A DNA stretch of 64,000 nt. It comes from Myxococcus xanthus. Its GTDB lineage: Bacteria; Myxococcota; Myxococcia; Myxococcales; Myxococcaceae. The translations under genes and the position numbers were made by a program. The DNA lies in the NCBI RefSeq assembly GCF_900106535.1, contig NZ_FNOH01000005.1:248001-312000 (forward strand), written 5' to 3'. This document shows positions 44,288-52,097 of the stretch, piece after piece (the first letter of the stretch is position 1; each line of letters begins with the position of its first letter). The notes below the pieces were generated by a model. It saw nothing but the letters and a program-made list of their open reading frames with translations. It was not told where the DNA came from and made no database searches.

Positions 44288-44689
44288 ATGGCTGGCAATT
44301 CCCAGGCACCCTTCCACATCCTTCTCGTCGAGGATGAGCCGGTCATCCGGGAGCTGGTTCGCTCCATGCTGAGCGACGGCACCGTGGAGGTGGTGTGCGC
44401 CGCCACGGGGCTGGAGGGCCTGAAGCTGGCCAAGAGCCAGACGTTCCACCTCATCCTGATGGATGTGGTGTTGCCGCAACTGGACGGTATCTCCGTGTGC
44501 CGCATCCTCAAGGGAGACCCCGTTACCGCGGGGGTGCCGCTCTACATGCTCACCGCGAAGGCGAAGCGCTCCGACATGGAGAGCGCCACCCAGGCGGGGG
44601 CGGACGGCTACATCCACAAGCCCTTCCGGGGGGCCGAGCTGATGGCGCTGGTGGAGCGGCTGCGCGAAGCGAGGCCGAAGCTGCCCTGA
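44288..44689 (+). CDS. Stand-alone response regulator receiver
   Basis: 133 residues from ATG 44288; the earlier in-frame ATG at 44156 would add unrelated sequence. Acidic pocket LVEDEP, phospho-acceptor Asp59 in LILMDVVLPQLDG, switch Thr in MLTAKAKR and Lys in YIHKPF. No output domain. The neighbouring PilZ gene (convergent, 12 bases away) could suggest a link to surface or motility signalling. Confidence 0.93.
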   Translation: MAGNSQAPFHILLVEDEPVIRELVRSMLSDGTVEVVCAATGLEGLKLAKSQTFHLILMDVVLPQLDGISVCRILKGDPVTAGVPLYMLTAKAKRSDMESATQAGADGYIHKPFRGAELMALVERLREARPKLP

Positions 44690-44701
44690 GTCAGGCGGGC
44701 T

Positions 44702-45049
44702 TCAGGGCAGGCGCGGGTGGAGGTAGCGCGCCAGGGCGATGAGGTCGTCCCAGTCCAGCTCGCCGAACTCCAGCGCCACTCCGTCCACTTCGCGGCGGCG
44801 AATCTGGCAGGTGGTGACAATTTCCCGGTCGCCGGGCAGTGGCACCGCGATGGTGAGCTCCCGTGCGGTGTCGGCCGGGTGGGCCATCAGGAACAGGCCC
44901 GCCATGGACACGTCCCGAGCGCGAACCATCACCGAGCGTCCCTTGAGGAGCACCTTCACGGGGAGGTTGGCGTCGACGCGCGGGTGAAAGCGCTCGGCAA
45001 TCTGGGGGCCGCCATCGGTCGTCCGCACCGGGTTTCTCCTCTTCTCCAC
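44702..45049 (-). CDS. PilZ domain protein
   Basis: 115 residues, GTG start. One PilZ domain: ERFHPRVDANLPVKVLL (R-x-x-x-R c-di-GMP switch: R21 and R25 approximately), DVSMAGLFL (D/N-x-S-x-x-G), and GDREIVTTCQIRRREVDGVALEF. Likely binds cyclic di-GMP. The start is divergent from the type III operon across 203 bases, so the two may share control. Confidence 0.85.
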   Translation of the reverse strand: MEKRRNPVRTTDGGPQIAERFHPRVDANLPVKVLLKGRSVMVRARDVSMAGLFLMAHPADTARELTIAVPLPGDREIVTTCQIRRREVDGVALEFGELDWDDLIALARYLHPRLP

Positions 45050-45252
45050 ACGACAGGATGCAACAACTCTGAGGCACTCCGGAGCGGACGCAAGTTTCCA
45101 GCCAGGGCCGCCGTCCAGCCTTCCGGACGCTCCTCCCGGTCCGCGGAGCGCTTCCGGACCCGCCGTGGTGCCTCATCGCCTGGGATTGTCGGGGGTTATC
45201 CCTGGCACGGCGGCTGAAACAGGGCCGGGCAACTCTCCGCAGGAGGCTGCCC
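45050..45252. promoter_or_regulatory. Divergent control region of the type III operon and PilZ gene
   Basis: Contains the direct repeat TTCCGGAC (45120-45127 and 45151-45158 approximately) and a sigma-54-like motif at 45203-45218 (TGGCACG, four bases, CTGAA) where the -24 box is perfect but the -12 GC reads GA. A strong AGGAGG (45241-45246) lies 6 bases before GTG 45253. Confidence 0.4.
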
Positions 45253-45720
45253 GTGTCCAATGACAGTCGGATTCCCACACTGACCATCACCCATACGGTT
45301 CCGCGTCAGACGCCGCAGAACGACTTCGGCACGGTGCTGGCGCGCGCGGCGAACGAGGTGGTGCGCTCGGGAGCGGGCCTGGTGGGCGGCATGATTCCGG
45401 GGGGGCCCATCGTCAGCGCGGCCGTCTCCAGCGCGAAAACGGTGGTGTCGGCGGTGGCGCCGAAGACGTCGGGGGCGGGGATGCCCGCGACGGCGGATAC
45501 GGGGAGCGCAGCGGGCGCGGGGGCCGCGGCGGGCAACCAGGAGGCGTGGGACCTGCTGGAGGCGCAGAAGGTGCTCGCCGCGGAGGGCCAGAAGTTCAAC
45601 ATGGCCTACCTGCAGCTCCAGAACGAGATGCAGAAGGAGAGCCGCGAGCACACCGCCGTCTCCAACATCATGAAGGTCCGCCACGACTCCGCGAAGTCGG
45701 CCATCAACAACATCCGCTGA
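45253..45720 (+). CDS. First gene of type III locus: needle-subunit-like C-terminus
   Basis: 155 residues, GTG start behind a perfect AGGAGG. N-terminal half is Gly/Ala/Ser-rich with a small-residue hydrophobic stretch (GAGLVGGMIPGGPIVSAAVS, about 39-58). The C-terminal 60 residues are amphipathic helix ending TAVSNIMKVRHDSAKS then AINNIR. Aligned without gaps to the end of the needle proteins PrgI/MxiH (NAQSNTVKVFKDIDAA then IIQNFR), 9 of the last 22 residues agree. The family alignment is from memory. Length (about 80 in true needles) and N-terminus differ. It could be a needle/rod-like filament subunit or first substrate. Gene order (before sctI, sctJ) matches sctF loci. Confidence 0.55.
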   Translation: MSNDSRIPTLTITHTVPRQTPQNDFGTVLARAANEVVRSGAGLVGGMIPGGPIVSAAVSSAKTVVSAVAPKTSGAGMPATADTGSAAGAGAAAGNQEAWDLLEAQKVLAAEGQKFNMAYLQLQNEMQKESREHTAVSNIMKVRHDSAKSAINNIR

Positions 45721-45735
45721 GGAGCGACACCAGCC

Positions 45736-46221
45736 ATGGCCATGGACACGTTGGGGCCGGTGGGGGGAGCGGGCGCGTCGCCCGCGGTGGAGCCCAGCCG
45801 GGAGCGATTCAGCAAGGTGTTGGACGAGGTGCAGGGGCCTGCGAAGGGCACTGGGGTTCCGGTGGCCACGGAGGGGCCGCCGAAGCCCGCGCTCACTTCG
45901 GCGCCGCGGGGTGTCTCCCGGGCCGAAGGGGTGGGGCCCGCCGCGCCGGGCTGCGCGGACGTGAAGCCGGGCACTCGCGTGGACTCGGTGCAGGCGGCGA
46001 GATCGCAGCAGGCGGCGCAGGTGCTGGACCGGGTGGGGCAGGCGCAAAAGCGGCTGGACCACATCCTTCAGCTAGCGCAGTCCGGCCGCAGCTTCACGCC
46101 CGCGGAGTTGCTCGCGTTGCAGGCCCATGTCTACCGGGCGAGCCAGGAGCTCGACCTCGCCGGCAAGGTCGTCGAGAAGGCGACCGGCGGCGTCAAGCAG
46201 GTCCTCCAGACCCAGGTTTGA
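45736..46221 (+). CDS. sctI: Type III inner-rod protein SctI-like
   Basis: 161 residues. The N-terminal half is Pro/Gly/Ala-rich and disordered; the C-terminal 75 residues are helical and end with SFTPAELLALQAHVYRASQE, LDLAGKVVEKATGGVKQVLQ and TQV, the YscI/PrgJ-type C-terminus in which the ELD-x-x-x-K-x-x-E/x-x-x-x-x-x-K-Q-T/V-L pattern is conserved. SctI forms the rod between the export gate and the needle. Directly upstream of sctJ, the normal arrangement. Confidence 0.78.
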   Translation: MAMDTLGPVGGAGASPAVEPSRERFSKVLDEVQGPAKGTGVPVATEGPPKPALTSAPRGVSRAEGVGPAAPGCADVKPGTRVDSVQAARSQQAAQVLDRVGQAQKRLDHILQLAQSGRSFTPAELLALQAHVYRASQELDLAGKVVEKATGGVKQVLQTQV

Positions 46222-46231
46222 GGAGCACCCG

Positions 46232-47035
46232 ATGCGTTTGCATTTCCGTCGCGCATTCTTCCTCGTGCTGCTCGTGAGCGTCACCGCCTGCCGCGAGCGC
46301 ATCCAGCATGGTCTGGATGAGCGGCAGGCCAACGAGCTTCAATCCGTGCTCGTCGAGCGAGGGCTCGACGCGCGCAAGGTCCCCGAGGCGGGCAAGAAGC
46401 CCACATGGTCCATCGAGGTGGCGGATGAGCACGCCTCGGACGCGGTCCGAATCCTGTCGGAGCTGGGGCTGCCGAGGCCGAAGGAGGAGGTGGGCTGTGA
46501 CGTCTTCGGCGGTGGCGGGCTGGTTCGCACGCCGGTGGAGGAGAGCGTCTGCCGAGTGAGGGTGATGGAGCGGAGCCTGGAGAAGACGCTCCAATCCGTG
46601 GAAGGGGTGCTGCTCGCGCGCGTCCACCTGGTGGTGCCCGCGCCGCCGAGAGTGGGGCAGGCCCCGGGTCCATCGAAGGCATCAGCCATGCTTCGCGTGG
46701 CGCCGGGCAATGCGGCCCGGGTGCGGCAATCCTCCGAGACGTTGAAGGTCCTCCTCGCGGGGGGGGTGGAGGGCCTGTCGCCGGAAGCCGTCTCGTTGTT
46801 GGTGGACGAGGTCTCCACCCGAGTGGAGGCTCCGACGGAGGTGGGCGTGTCTCCGCTGACCCGACTGCGTGCCCTCTTGGCGGTGTTGGGCCTGATGGTG
46901 ACGGGGCTGTCGGTGGCGCTGGTGCTGGTGACGCTCCGGATGCGGCACTACCGCGACCGGACACCGACTCCGTCCGCGCCGCCCGGACCCGCGCGGCCCG
47001 TGTTGTCACCGGGACCGGCGCGCAAGGTGGCGTGA
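46232..47035 (+). CDS. sctJ: Type III inner-membrane ring lipoprotein SctJ
   Basis: 267 residues; Shine-Dalgarno GAGGAG upstream of ATG 46232. Lipobox Ser-Val-Thr-Ala-Cys with Cys20, ring-building motif LDERQANELQSVLVERGLDA, IEVADEHASDAVRILSELGLP, and VEGVLLARVHLVVPAP of the second RBM domain, then a membrane helix at about 213-236. Two extra cysteines (VGCDVF and SVCRVRV) sit around the linker and may form a disulfide. SctJ (YscJ/PrgK/HrcJ, related to FliF) forms the inner-membrane ring. Its larger partner SctD is not visible here. Confidence 0.92.
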   Translation: MRLHFRRAFFLVLLVSVTACRERIQHGLDERQANELQSVLVERGLDARKVPEAGKKPTWSIEVADEHASDAVRILSELGLPRPKEEVGCDVFGGGGLVRTPVEESVCRVRVMERSLEKTLQSVEGVLLARVHLVVPAPPRVGQAPGPSKASAMLRVAPGNAARVRQSSETLKVLLAGGVEGLSPEAVSLLVDEVSTRVEAPTEVGVSPLTRLRALLAVLGLMVTGLSVALVLVTLRMRHYRDRTPTPSAPPGPARPVLSPGPARKVA

Positions 47036-47042
47036 GGTGTCC

Positions 47043-47534
47043 ATGGAGAGCGAACGCATGGATGCGACACGCGTAGGGCGCAAGCCTCGGCCAGTCCGGA
47101 GCTCCGCGTCCGTCCGGGCCACTGCACCGACCGAGGAGGTGCCCCGTCTCGTGGGCCCCTTGCCGATTCCATTCGAACGCCTCGCGCTCGTCGCGTGGGT
47201 GCTGGGGCGGGAGCGGGCGGGCACCCTGCTGGGCGAACTGGGCGAGGAATCGGCGGTGCGTGCGCGGGAGCACCTCCAGCGTCTGTCCGCGCTGCCCTCC
47301 GCGCAGCGACAGGCGAAGGTGGCGGTGGAGTTCGGGGAGCGAGCTGATGCCGCTGCTCGGCTGAGGCGCCTCATGAGTGACGCGCCTCCCATGCTTCGCC
47401 GGGAAATCTTCCGGCGTCTGCCTCCGTACCACCGGACCTTGTTTCCCGATGCGAGTCTGGCACCTCAGGCGACAGAGGTACCTCCCGCGCTGGGGGCACT
47501 GGCCGAGCGCCTGATTCGCGAGGCCACGCGCTGA
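47043..47534 (+). CDS. Small FliG-like or SctK-like protein in type III locus
   Basis: 163 residues from ATG 47043 (GAGGT 4 bases before; GTG 47037 also possible). Not a recognised Sct component by name. The middle reads LALVAWVLGRERAGTLLGEL, then an alpha-helical run, reminiscent of the FliG ILLLxLGEExAxxVLxxL motif and following helices; the C-terminus LPPYHRTLFPD and EVPPALGALAERLIREATR is helical. It fills the slot between sctJ and sctQ, where flagellar operons carry FliG/FliH and injectisomes SctK/SctL. A FliG/SctK-type sorting-platform part is plausible but unproven. Confidence 0.5.
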   Translation: MESERMDATRVGRKPRPVRSSASVRATAPTEEVPRLVGPLPIPFERLALVAWVLGRERAGTLLGELGEESAVRAREHLQRLSALPSAQRQAKVAVEFGERADAAARLRRLMSDAPPMLRREIFRRLPPYHRTLFPDASLAPQATEVPPALGALAERLIREATR

Positions 47535-47681
47535 GTCTGGAAGCGGCGCCGTCCCGGCCCGCGTACCCGGCGTCCCGTGCGCGGATGCCATGTCTTCCCA
47601 ACCCCGCGACTCCACGAACTCGGCCCCTGGCGGGGGCTCTGCACGGGAGGCGTGCGTCTCGATGCAGCAGCGGAGCCACCG

Positions 47682-48827
47682 ATGAATACCCGTATCGAAC
47701 ACGCCGCCAGCCGGAAGGTCCGCCCCTTGCGCCGCTTGGGGGCGCGCCGGCTGACCCGGGCGCACCTCGTGCTCGCGGAGCGGCCCCAGGCCGGGAGCCT
47801 CGGAAGGGAGGCGCTGGACGCGGTGATGGCGGCCCTGACTCGGGAACTCGGCTGTCCCGTGCATGCGGAGGCCCGCATCCTGGAGTCCGTCGTCTCTCCT
47901 TCGGTTGGACTGGGCGAGCCCGCGATTTTCGCGCTGCTGGAGCTGTCAGCGGTGGGAGGCACGGCGGTGCTGGAGCTGGAGCCCGCGCTCGCCTTCATGG
48001 GGCTGGAGCGCATCGCTGGCGCGGGGCAGCGGCCCGGCGTGGTGACGGAGTTGGCCCGGTTGGAAGAGGCGACGTTGGCCTATGTCCTGCTGGTCGCGCT
48101 CTCCGCGGTGAGGGCGGCGGGCGGGGCATACCCGTGGCTCGGTCCACGGCTCGCGGGCGTGACGATGTCCAGGTCGGACGTGGTGGCGCGCTTGGACCCT
48201 CGCGAACCCTTGGTTGGCATTGAGTTGATGGTGACCGTGGGCGAGTCGCGCGCGGGCGCGCGGTTGCTGCTGCCGTCACAGGTGGTCCAGACGGTGTTCC
48301 AAGCGCTTCCGGTGGAGCGTGCGCCGGGCATCGCGCCAGAGGTGCTGGCGGCCTCGCTGGAGGCCCGGTGCCTCGTAGGCCAGACGCCGCTGTCCGCGAA
48401 CGCTCTGGACGCGCTCGTGGTGGGGGACGTCGTCGTCTTCGAAGGTGTGCGCACGCAGGCCGGCCAGCTCTTCGGGCCGGGGCGGCTGGTGACACGCGGA
48501 TTCGCGCTCTCGGGAGACTTCCTCGCCGAGGGCTTTTCACTGACCCGCGCGCAGGGGCGCGGGATTCCCCAGGAGTCGGACATGGTGGTCGTGAACAAGC
48601 AGGAGGAGGGCATGCCTCCGCTGCCCGTGGATGTGGAAATCGAGCTGACGCGGGTGATGATTCCCCTCTCGGAGCTCGCGGCGCTCAAGCCGGGCGCGCT
48701 GCTTCCCCTGCACATCAATGCCAGTGAGCCGGTGGTGCTGCGAGTGGGAGACCGCGCGGTGGCCCGCGCCGAGTTGGTGGAAATCGAGGGCGAGGTTGGA
48801 GCCCGCGTCCTGGCGCTGCTGCCGTGA
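47682..48827 (+). CDS. sctQ: Type III cytoplasmic ring protein SctQ (FliM/FliN homolog)
   Basis: 381 residues from ATG 47682; a 147-base untranslated gap precedes it. Middle domain resembles the SctQ/FliM core (ALLELSAVGGTAVLELEP... and LVGIELMVTVGESRAGARLLLPSQVV, split). The C-terminal 80 residues are a SPOA domain (LPVDVEIELTRVMIPLSELA, LKPGALLPLHINASEPVVLR, VARAELVEIEGEVGARVLAL). It forms the sorting platform/C-ring. An internal start for a short SctQ-C form (for example GTG near 48590) is possible. The stop overlaps the next GTG. Confidence 0.87.
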   Translation: MNTRIEHAASRKVRPLRRLGARRLTRAHLVLAERPQAGSLGREALDAVMAALTRELGCPVHAEARILESVVSPSVGLGEPAIFALLELSAVGGTAVLELEPALAFMGLERIAGAGQRPGVVTELARLEEATLAYVLLVALSAVRAAGGAYPWLGPRLAGVTMSRSDVVARLDPREPLVGIELMVTVGESRAGARLLLPSQVVQTVFQALPVERAPGIAPEVLAASLEARCLVGQTPLSANALDALVVGDVVVFEGVRTQAGQLFGPGRLVTRGFALSGDFLAEGFSLTRAQGRGIPQESDMVVVNKQEEGMPPLPVDVEIELTRVMIPLSELAALKPGALLPLHINASEPVVLRVGDRAVARAELVEIEGEVGARVLALLP

Positions 48828-49258
48828 GTCCCGTCATGAATGCACAGCGTTTCGTTCATTCGCCGCGCTCGCGCTTGCTGTTGGCGGGGGCACTGGTGCT
48901 GGGGTTGGCGGTGATGGGCCCGGTGGCTGGGGTGTCCACCACGATGGCCGCGCGGTGGCTGCTGGGCGTCGTGGCGCTGGCCGTGCTGGGGTGGTGGTTG
49001 CACCGGCGCGGCGCTGTCGTCACGGGCGCATCCACGGCCCCACGGCTGAACGTCGTATCGCGAGCGGGGCTCTCGCAGCGGTGCGGTGTTGCGCTCGTGG
49101 AGGTGGATGGGCGCAGCTACCTGGTGGCCTTCGGTGACGCGTTCGCGGAGATTCGCGAGACGGCAGCGCCTGCGCCGGAGTTCGGGCATGTCCTGGCGCA
49201 GGCCCGGCGGCCCATGCCCAGGTCCCGCACGATTCGGGGCCGGCGGGAGGGGCCATGA
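48824..49258 (+). CDS. FliO-like membrane protein
   Basis: 144 residues (GTG 48824 overlapping the sctQ stop; ATG 48836 is an alternative). One or two N-terminal hydrophobic segments (about 14-32 and 38-56) and a cytoplasmic domain with LNVVSRAGLSQRCGVALVEV, DGRSYLVAFGD, the strand pattern of flagellar FliO, and a basic tail. FliO helps assemble FliP (= SctR), the gene just downstream. Injectisomes normally lack FliO, so keeping it marks this locus as close to the flagellar ancestor. Confidence 0.68.
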   Translation: MSPVMNAQRFVHSPRSRLLLAGALVLGLAVMGPVAGVSTTMAARWLLGVVALAVLGWWLHRRGAVVTGASTAPRLNVVSRAGLSQRCGVALVEVDGRSYLVAFGDAFAEIRETAAPAPEFGHVLAQARRPMPRSRTIRGRREGP

Positions 49259-49986
49259 GCCACGGCTTGCTGGGAGTGCTCCTGCTGGTTCCCGCCGTGG
49301 CCGCCGCGGCGGAGAACTCACTGGCGCGGATGTCGTACGCGGGCAGCCCTCTGTCGATGATGGGCATGCTCGCGGTGATGTCGCTGCTGCCGTTCGCGGT
49401 GCTGATGCTGACGAGCTTCTCGAAGATTGCCGTCGTATTGTCGCTGGCCCGCTCGGCCATGGGCACGCAGCAGGCGCCGCCTACCATCGTGCTCACGGGC
49501 CTGGCGGCGGTGCTCACCGGGCACATCATGGCTCCGGTGATGGAGCGCATGTACGACGCCGGGCAGGTGGCCTACGCGGAGGTGGCGTCGGGCTCCGGCG
49601 CGGAGATGCTCTCCGCCGCGAGCCGCGTGTCGGAGCCGCTGCGCGCCTTCCTGATCAAGCACGGGAGCGCTGAGGAGCGCGCGCGCTTCGTGGACCTGGC
49701 GCGCGAGCTACGTCCGGTGGAGGAGATGGACGCGGTGCGGGAGACGGACCTCTTCATCGTCATTCCTGCCTTCGTCATCACCGAGTTGAAGGAAGCCTTC
49801 CAGATTGGCTTCCTCGTCTTCCTCCCGTTCCTCGTGCTGGACATGGTGATTGCCAACGTGCTGCTCGCGCTGGGCATGCAGACGCTGTCACCCAGCCAGG
49901 TGAGTCTGCCCTTCAAGATTCTCCTCTTCGTCGCCGTGGATGGTTGGTCGCTGCTCGCGCGGGGCCTCATCCTCGGCTACCGGTGA
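49255..49986 (+). CDS. sctR: Type III export gate protein SctR (FliP homolog)
   Basis: 243 residues. Signal-like N-terminus (1-20), membrane segments about 35-58, 78-95, 185-215 and 222-240. Conserved FliP/SctR pattern: LLPFAVLMLTSFSKIAVVLS, QQAPPTIVLTGLAAVLT, and ELKEAFQIGFLVFLPFLVLD plus SLPFKILLFVAVDGW. Five copies form the helical export gate core with SctS and SctT. Start overlaps the fliO-like stop (ATGA). Confidence 0.96.
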   Translation: MSHGLLGVLLLVPAVAAAAENSLARMSYAGSPLSMMGMLAVMSLLPFAVLMLTSFSKIAVVLSLARSAMGTQQAPPTIVLTGLAAVLTGHIMAPVMERMYDAGQVAYAEVASGSGAEMLSAASRVSEPLRAFLIKHGSAEERARFVDLARELRPVEEMDAVRETDLFIVIPAFVITELKEAFQIGFLVFLPFLVLDMVIANVLLALGMQTLSPSQVSLPFKILLFVAVDGWSLLARGLILGYR

Positions 49987-49990
49987 CGCC

Positions 49991-50260
49991 ATGACCCAGG
50001 ACGTTTTCCTCACCCTGGGACGCGAGGCCCTGCTGTTGATGGTGATGGCGTCGCTGCCACCCATTGGCGCGAGCCTGGTGGTGGGGTTCTTGTCGAGCCT
50101 CTTCCAGGCCACCACCCAGCTTCAGGAGTCCACGTTGTCGGTGGTGCCCAAGCTGTGCGCGGCCGTCCTGGCACTGGTCCTCGCCGGACCCTGGATTGCC
50201 GGGCAGCTCACGCGTTTCACCCACCAGCTCCTGATGCTCATCTCCGAGGTCGCGGCATGA
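49991..50260 (+). CDS. sctS: Type III export gate protein SctS (FliQ homolog)
   Basis: 89 residues, two membrane helices (about 14-36 and 53-72) with LPPIGASLVVGFLSSLFQAT and TQLQESTLSVVPKL, the FliQ/SctS signature. Four copies wrap SctR/SctT. 4 bases after the sctR stop; its own stop overlaps the sctT ATG. Confidence 0.95.
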   Translation: MTQDVFLTLGREALLLMVMASLPPIGASLVVGFLSSLFQATTQLQESTLSVVPKLCAAVLALVLAGPWIAGQLTRFTHQLLMLISEVAA

Positions 50261-51051
50261 ATCTGGAGCCGCTCCGCGCCTGGCTCGAGTCACTGGGGCC
50301 GGACATCATCGTGGTGGCGCTGTGTGCCGCGCGGCTGCTGCCTATGACGTTCCTGTGTCCGCTACTGGGAGGTCAGGCCACGCCGACGATGGTCCGCCTG
50401 GCATTGGTGCTGTCCCTGTCGCTCTTCCTCCGGGTGGAGGCAGGCGTGGTGCTGGATGCGCCTGTCACGTCCGCGGTGGCCCTGGGCGGATTGGTGATTC
50501 GCGAGCTGCTCTTCGGGACATCCGTGGGGTTGGTCGCGGCACTTCCCTTCGATGCCGCGCGCATGGGGGGCCGCTTCATCGACCTGCTTCGTGGAACCTC
50601 CGCCGAGGCGAGTCTGCCCCTGGCGGGGAGCCGTGAGTCCGCGGCAGGGGAGGGGCTCTACCATCTGCTGGTGGCGCTGGTGGTCTCCGGTGGCATGTGG
50701 CCGCTCGTCATCTCCAGCGTGCTGCGTGGGTTCGGCGTGGTGAAGCTCGGCGCCTTCGTTCCAACCGAGGCGGCCACGCTGCATGTCGTCCTGCTGGCGG
50801 GCGCGGCCATGGCCACGGGGCTGGCGGTGGGGGCGCCGATCGCCGCGGCGGTGCTGACCGTGGACTGTTTCCTGGGTCTGGCCTCGCGAGCGGCACCTCA
50901 GGTGAATCTTCAGGAGGTGGGGACGCCGCTGAAGATTCTGGGAGGGGGCGCCCTGTTGTGGCTGGGGACGGGCGTGTTGTGTGAGCGGCTGCTGGCGGGT
51001 GTGTTGTCCGTGGAAGGCGCGCTGGCGCTGTTGGGTGAGGTGGCGCGGTGA
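50257..51051 (+). CDS. sctT: Type III export gate protein SctT (FliR homolog)
   Basis: 264 residues, six to seven membrane helices. Conserved features: ARLLPMTFLCPLLGGQATPT, LGGLVIRELLFGTSVGLVAA, GRFIDLLRGTS and LTVDCFLGLASRAAPQVNLQ of the FliR/SctT family. One copy completes the gate. The stop overlaps the sctU GTG. Confidence 0.95.
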   Translation: MNLEPLRAWLESLGPDIIVVALCAARLLPMTFLCPLLGGQATPTMVRLALVLSLSLFLRVEAGVVLDAPVTSAVALGGLVIRELLFGTSVGLVAALPFDAARMGGRFIDLLRGTSAEASLPLAGSRESAAGEGLYHLLVALVVSGGMWPLVISSVLRGFGVVKLGAFVPTEAATLHVVLLAGAAMATGLAVGAPIAAAVLTVDCFLGLASRAAPQVNLQEVGTPLKILGGGALLWLGTGVLCERLLAGVLSVEGALALLGEVAR

Positions 51052-52097
51052 GTGGGGAGAAGACAGAGAAGCCCAGCGCGAAGCGCCTTCGTGAAGCACG
51101 GCGCAAAGGACAGATTCCCCGCAGCCGCTTGCTGAACGCCAGCGCGGTGACGGCGGGTGGCTTGTTCGGGCTCACGGCGGCCGCGCCAGTGGGCATGGCG
51201 AGGCTCCAGGCATGGACGGAGCACCTCTTCCTGGGACAGCAGGACCTTGGGGCGTGGCAGGAAGGGCTCTGGATTGCCGCGCGTTTTTGTGGCCCGGTGC
51301 TGGGGGGCGCGTTCGCCGCGGCACTGCTCGTGTCCGTGGCCACGGTGGGTCTGGAAGCCGACCTCCAGCATGTCGAGCCGAAGCTGGAGCGCATCAGTCT
51401 CGTGGCGGGCATGCAGCGGCTCTTCAGTTGGCGCCCCTGGGTGGAACTGGCGAAGACGCTGCTGATTGTCTGCCTGGTGGGGGCGCTCGTCTGGAGCGAT
51501 GTGGAGGAGGCCGCTCCGGATGCGATGAAGACCGCGTGGCTGGGCGGTGCGGAGGGTTTGAGCTTGGCGGTCGCGCACGTGTCCGGACTCGCGAGCCGCC
51601 TGGCCTGTTTGCTGGTGGTGCTGGGCGTGGGGGACTACGCGCTGGCCTGGCGGCGCCACATCAAGGATTTGATGATGACTCGCGAGGAGATGAAGCGCGA
51701 GTACAAGGACAGTGAGGGCGACCCCCGGCACAAGGGGCAGCGGAAGGCCCTGCATCGCCAGCTTGCTCAGGGCGGTGCGGCACGCGGGGTGCAAAAGGCG
51801 ACCGCCGTGGTCGTCAACCCCACGCACATCGCGGTCGCGCTCCGCTACGACGTCGACGAATGCGAGGCGCCCTATCTCGTGGCCAAGGCCCGGGAAGGGG
51901 ATGCGCGCGCCATGCGGGAGCAGGCACGCCGACTTGGCATTGCGGTGGTGCGGGACATCCCGCTGGCACGCAGCCTCATCCACTACGACGTGGGCGAGCC
52001 CATCCCAGAGGAGCTGTACCAGGCGGCGGCGGTCGTCCTGCGCACGGCGATGGATGCGCGGGAGTTGGACGGCCATCCACGGAGACAGACGTCATGA
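51048..52097 (+). CDS. sctU: Type III export switch protein SctU (FlhB homolog)
   Basis: 349 residues, GTG start. N-terminus EKTEKPSAKRLREARRKGQI, four membrane segments between about 30 and 205, then the cytoplasmic domain with the autocleavage motif NPTH at residues 257-260, followed by RRLGIAVVRDIPLARSLIHY. Autocleavage between Asn and Pro normally switches substrate class from rod/needle to later substrates, so the intact motif argues that substrate switching still operates here even though no obvious classic needle gene is present. Confidence 0.97.
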   Translation: MSGEKTEKPSAKRLREARRKGQIPRSRLLNASAVTAGGLFGLTAAAPVGMARLQAWTEHLFLGQQDLGAWQEGLWIAARFCGPVLGGAFAAALLVSVATVGLEADLQHVEPKLERISLVAGMQRLFSWRPWVELAKTLLIVCLVGALVWSDVEEAAPDAMKTAWLGGAEGLSLAVAHVSGLASRLACLLVVLGVGDYALAWRRHIKDLMMTREEMKREYKDSEGDPRHKGQRKALHRQLAQGGAARGVQKATAVVVNPTHIAVALRYDVDECEAPYLVAKAREGDARAMREQARRLGIAVVRDIPLARSLIHYDVGEPIPEELYQAAAVVLRTAMDARELDGHPRRQTS

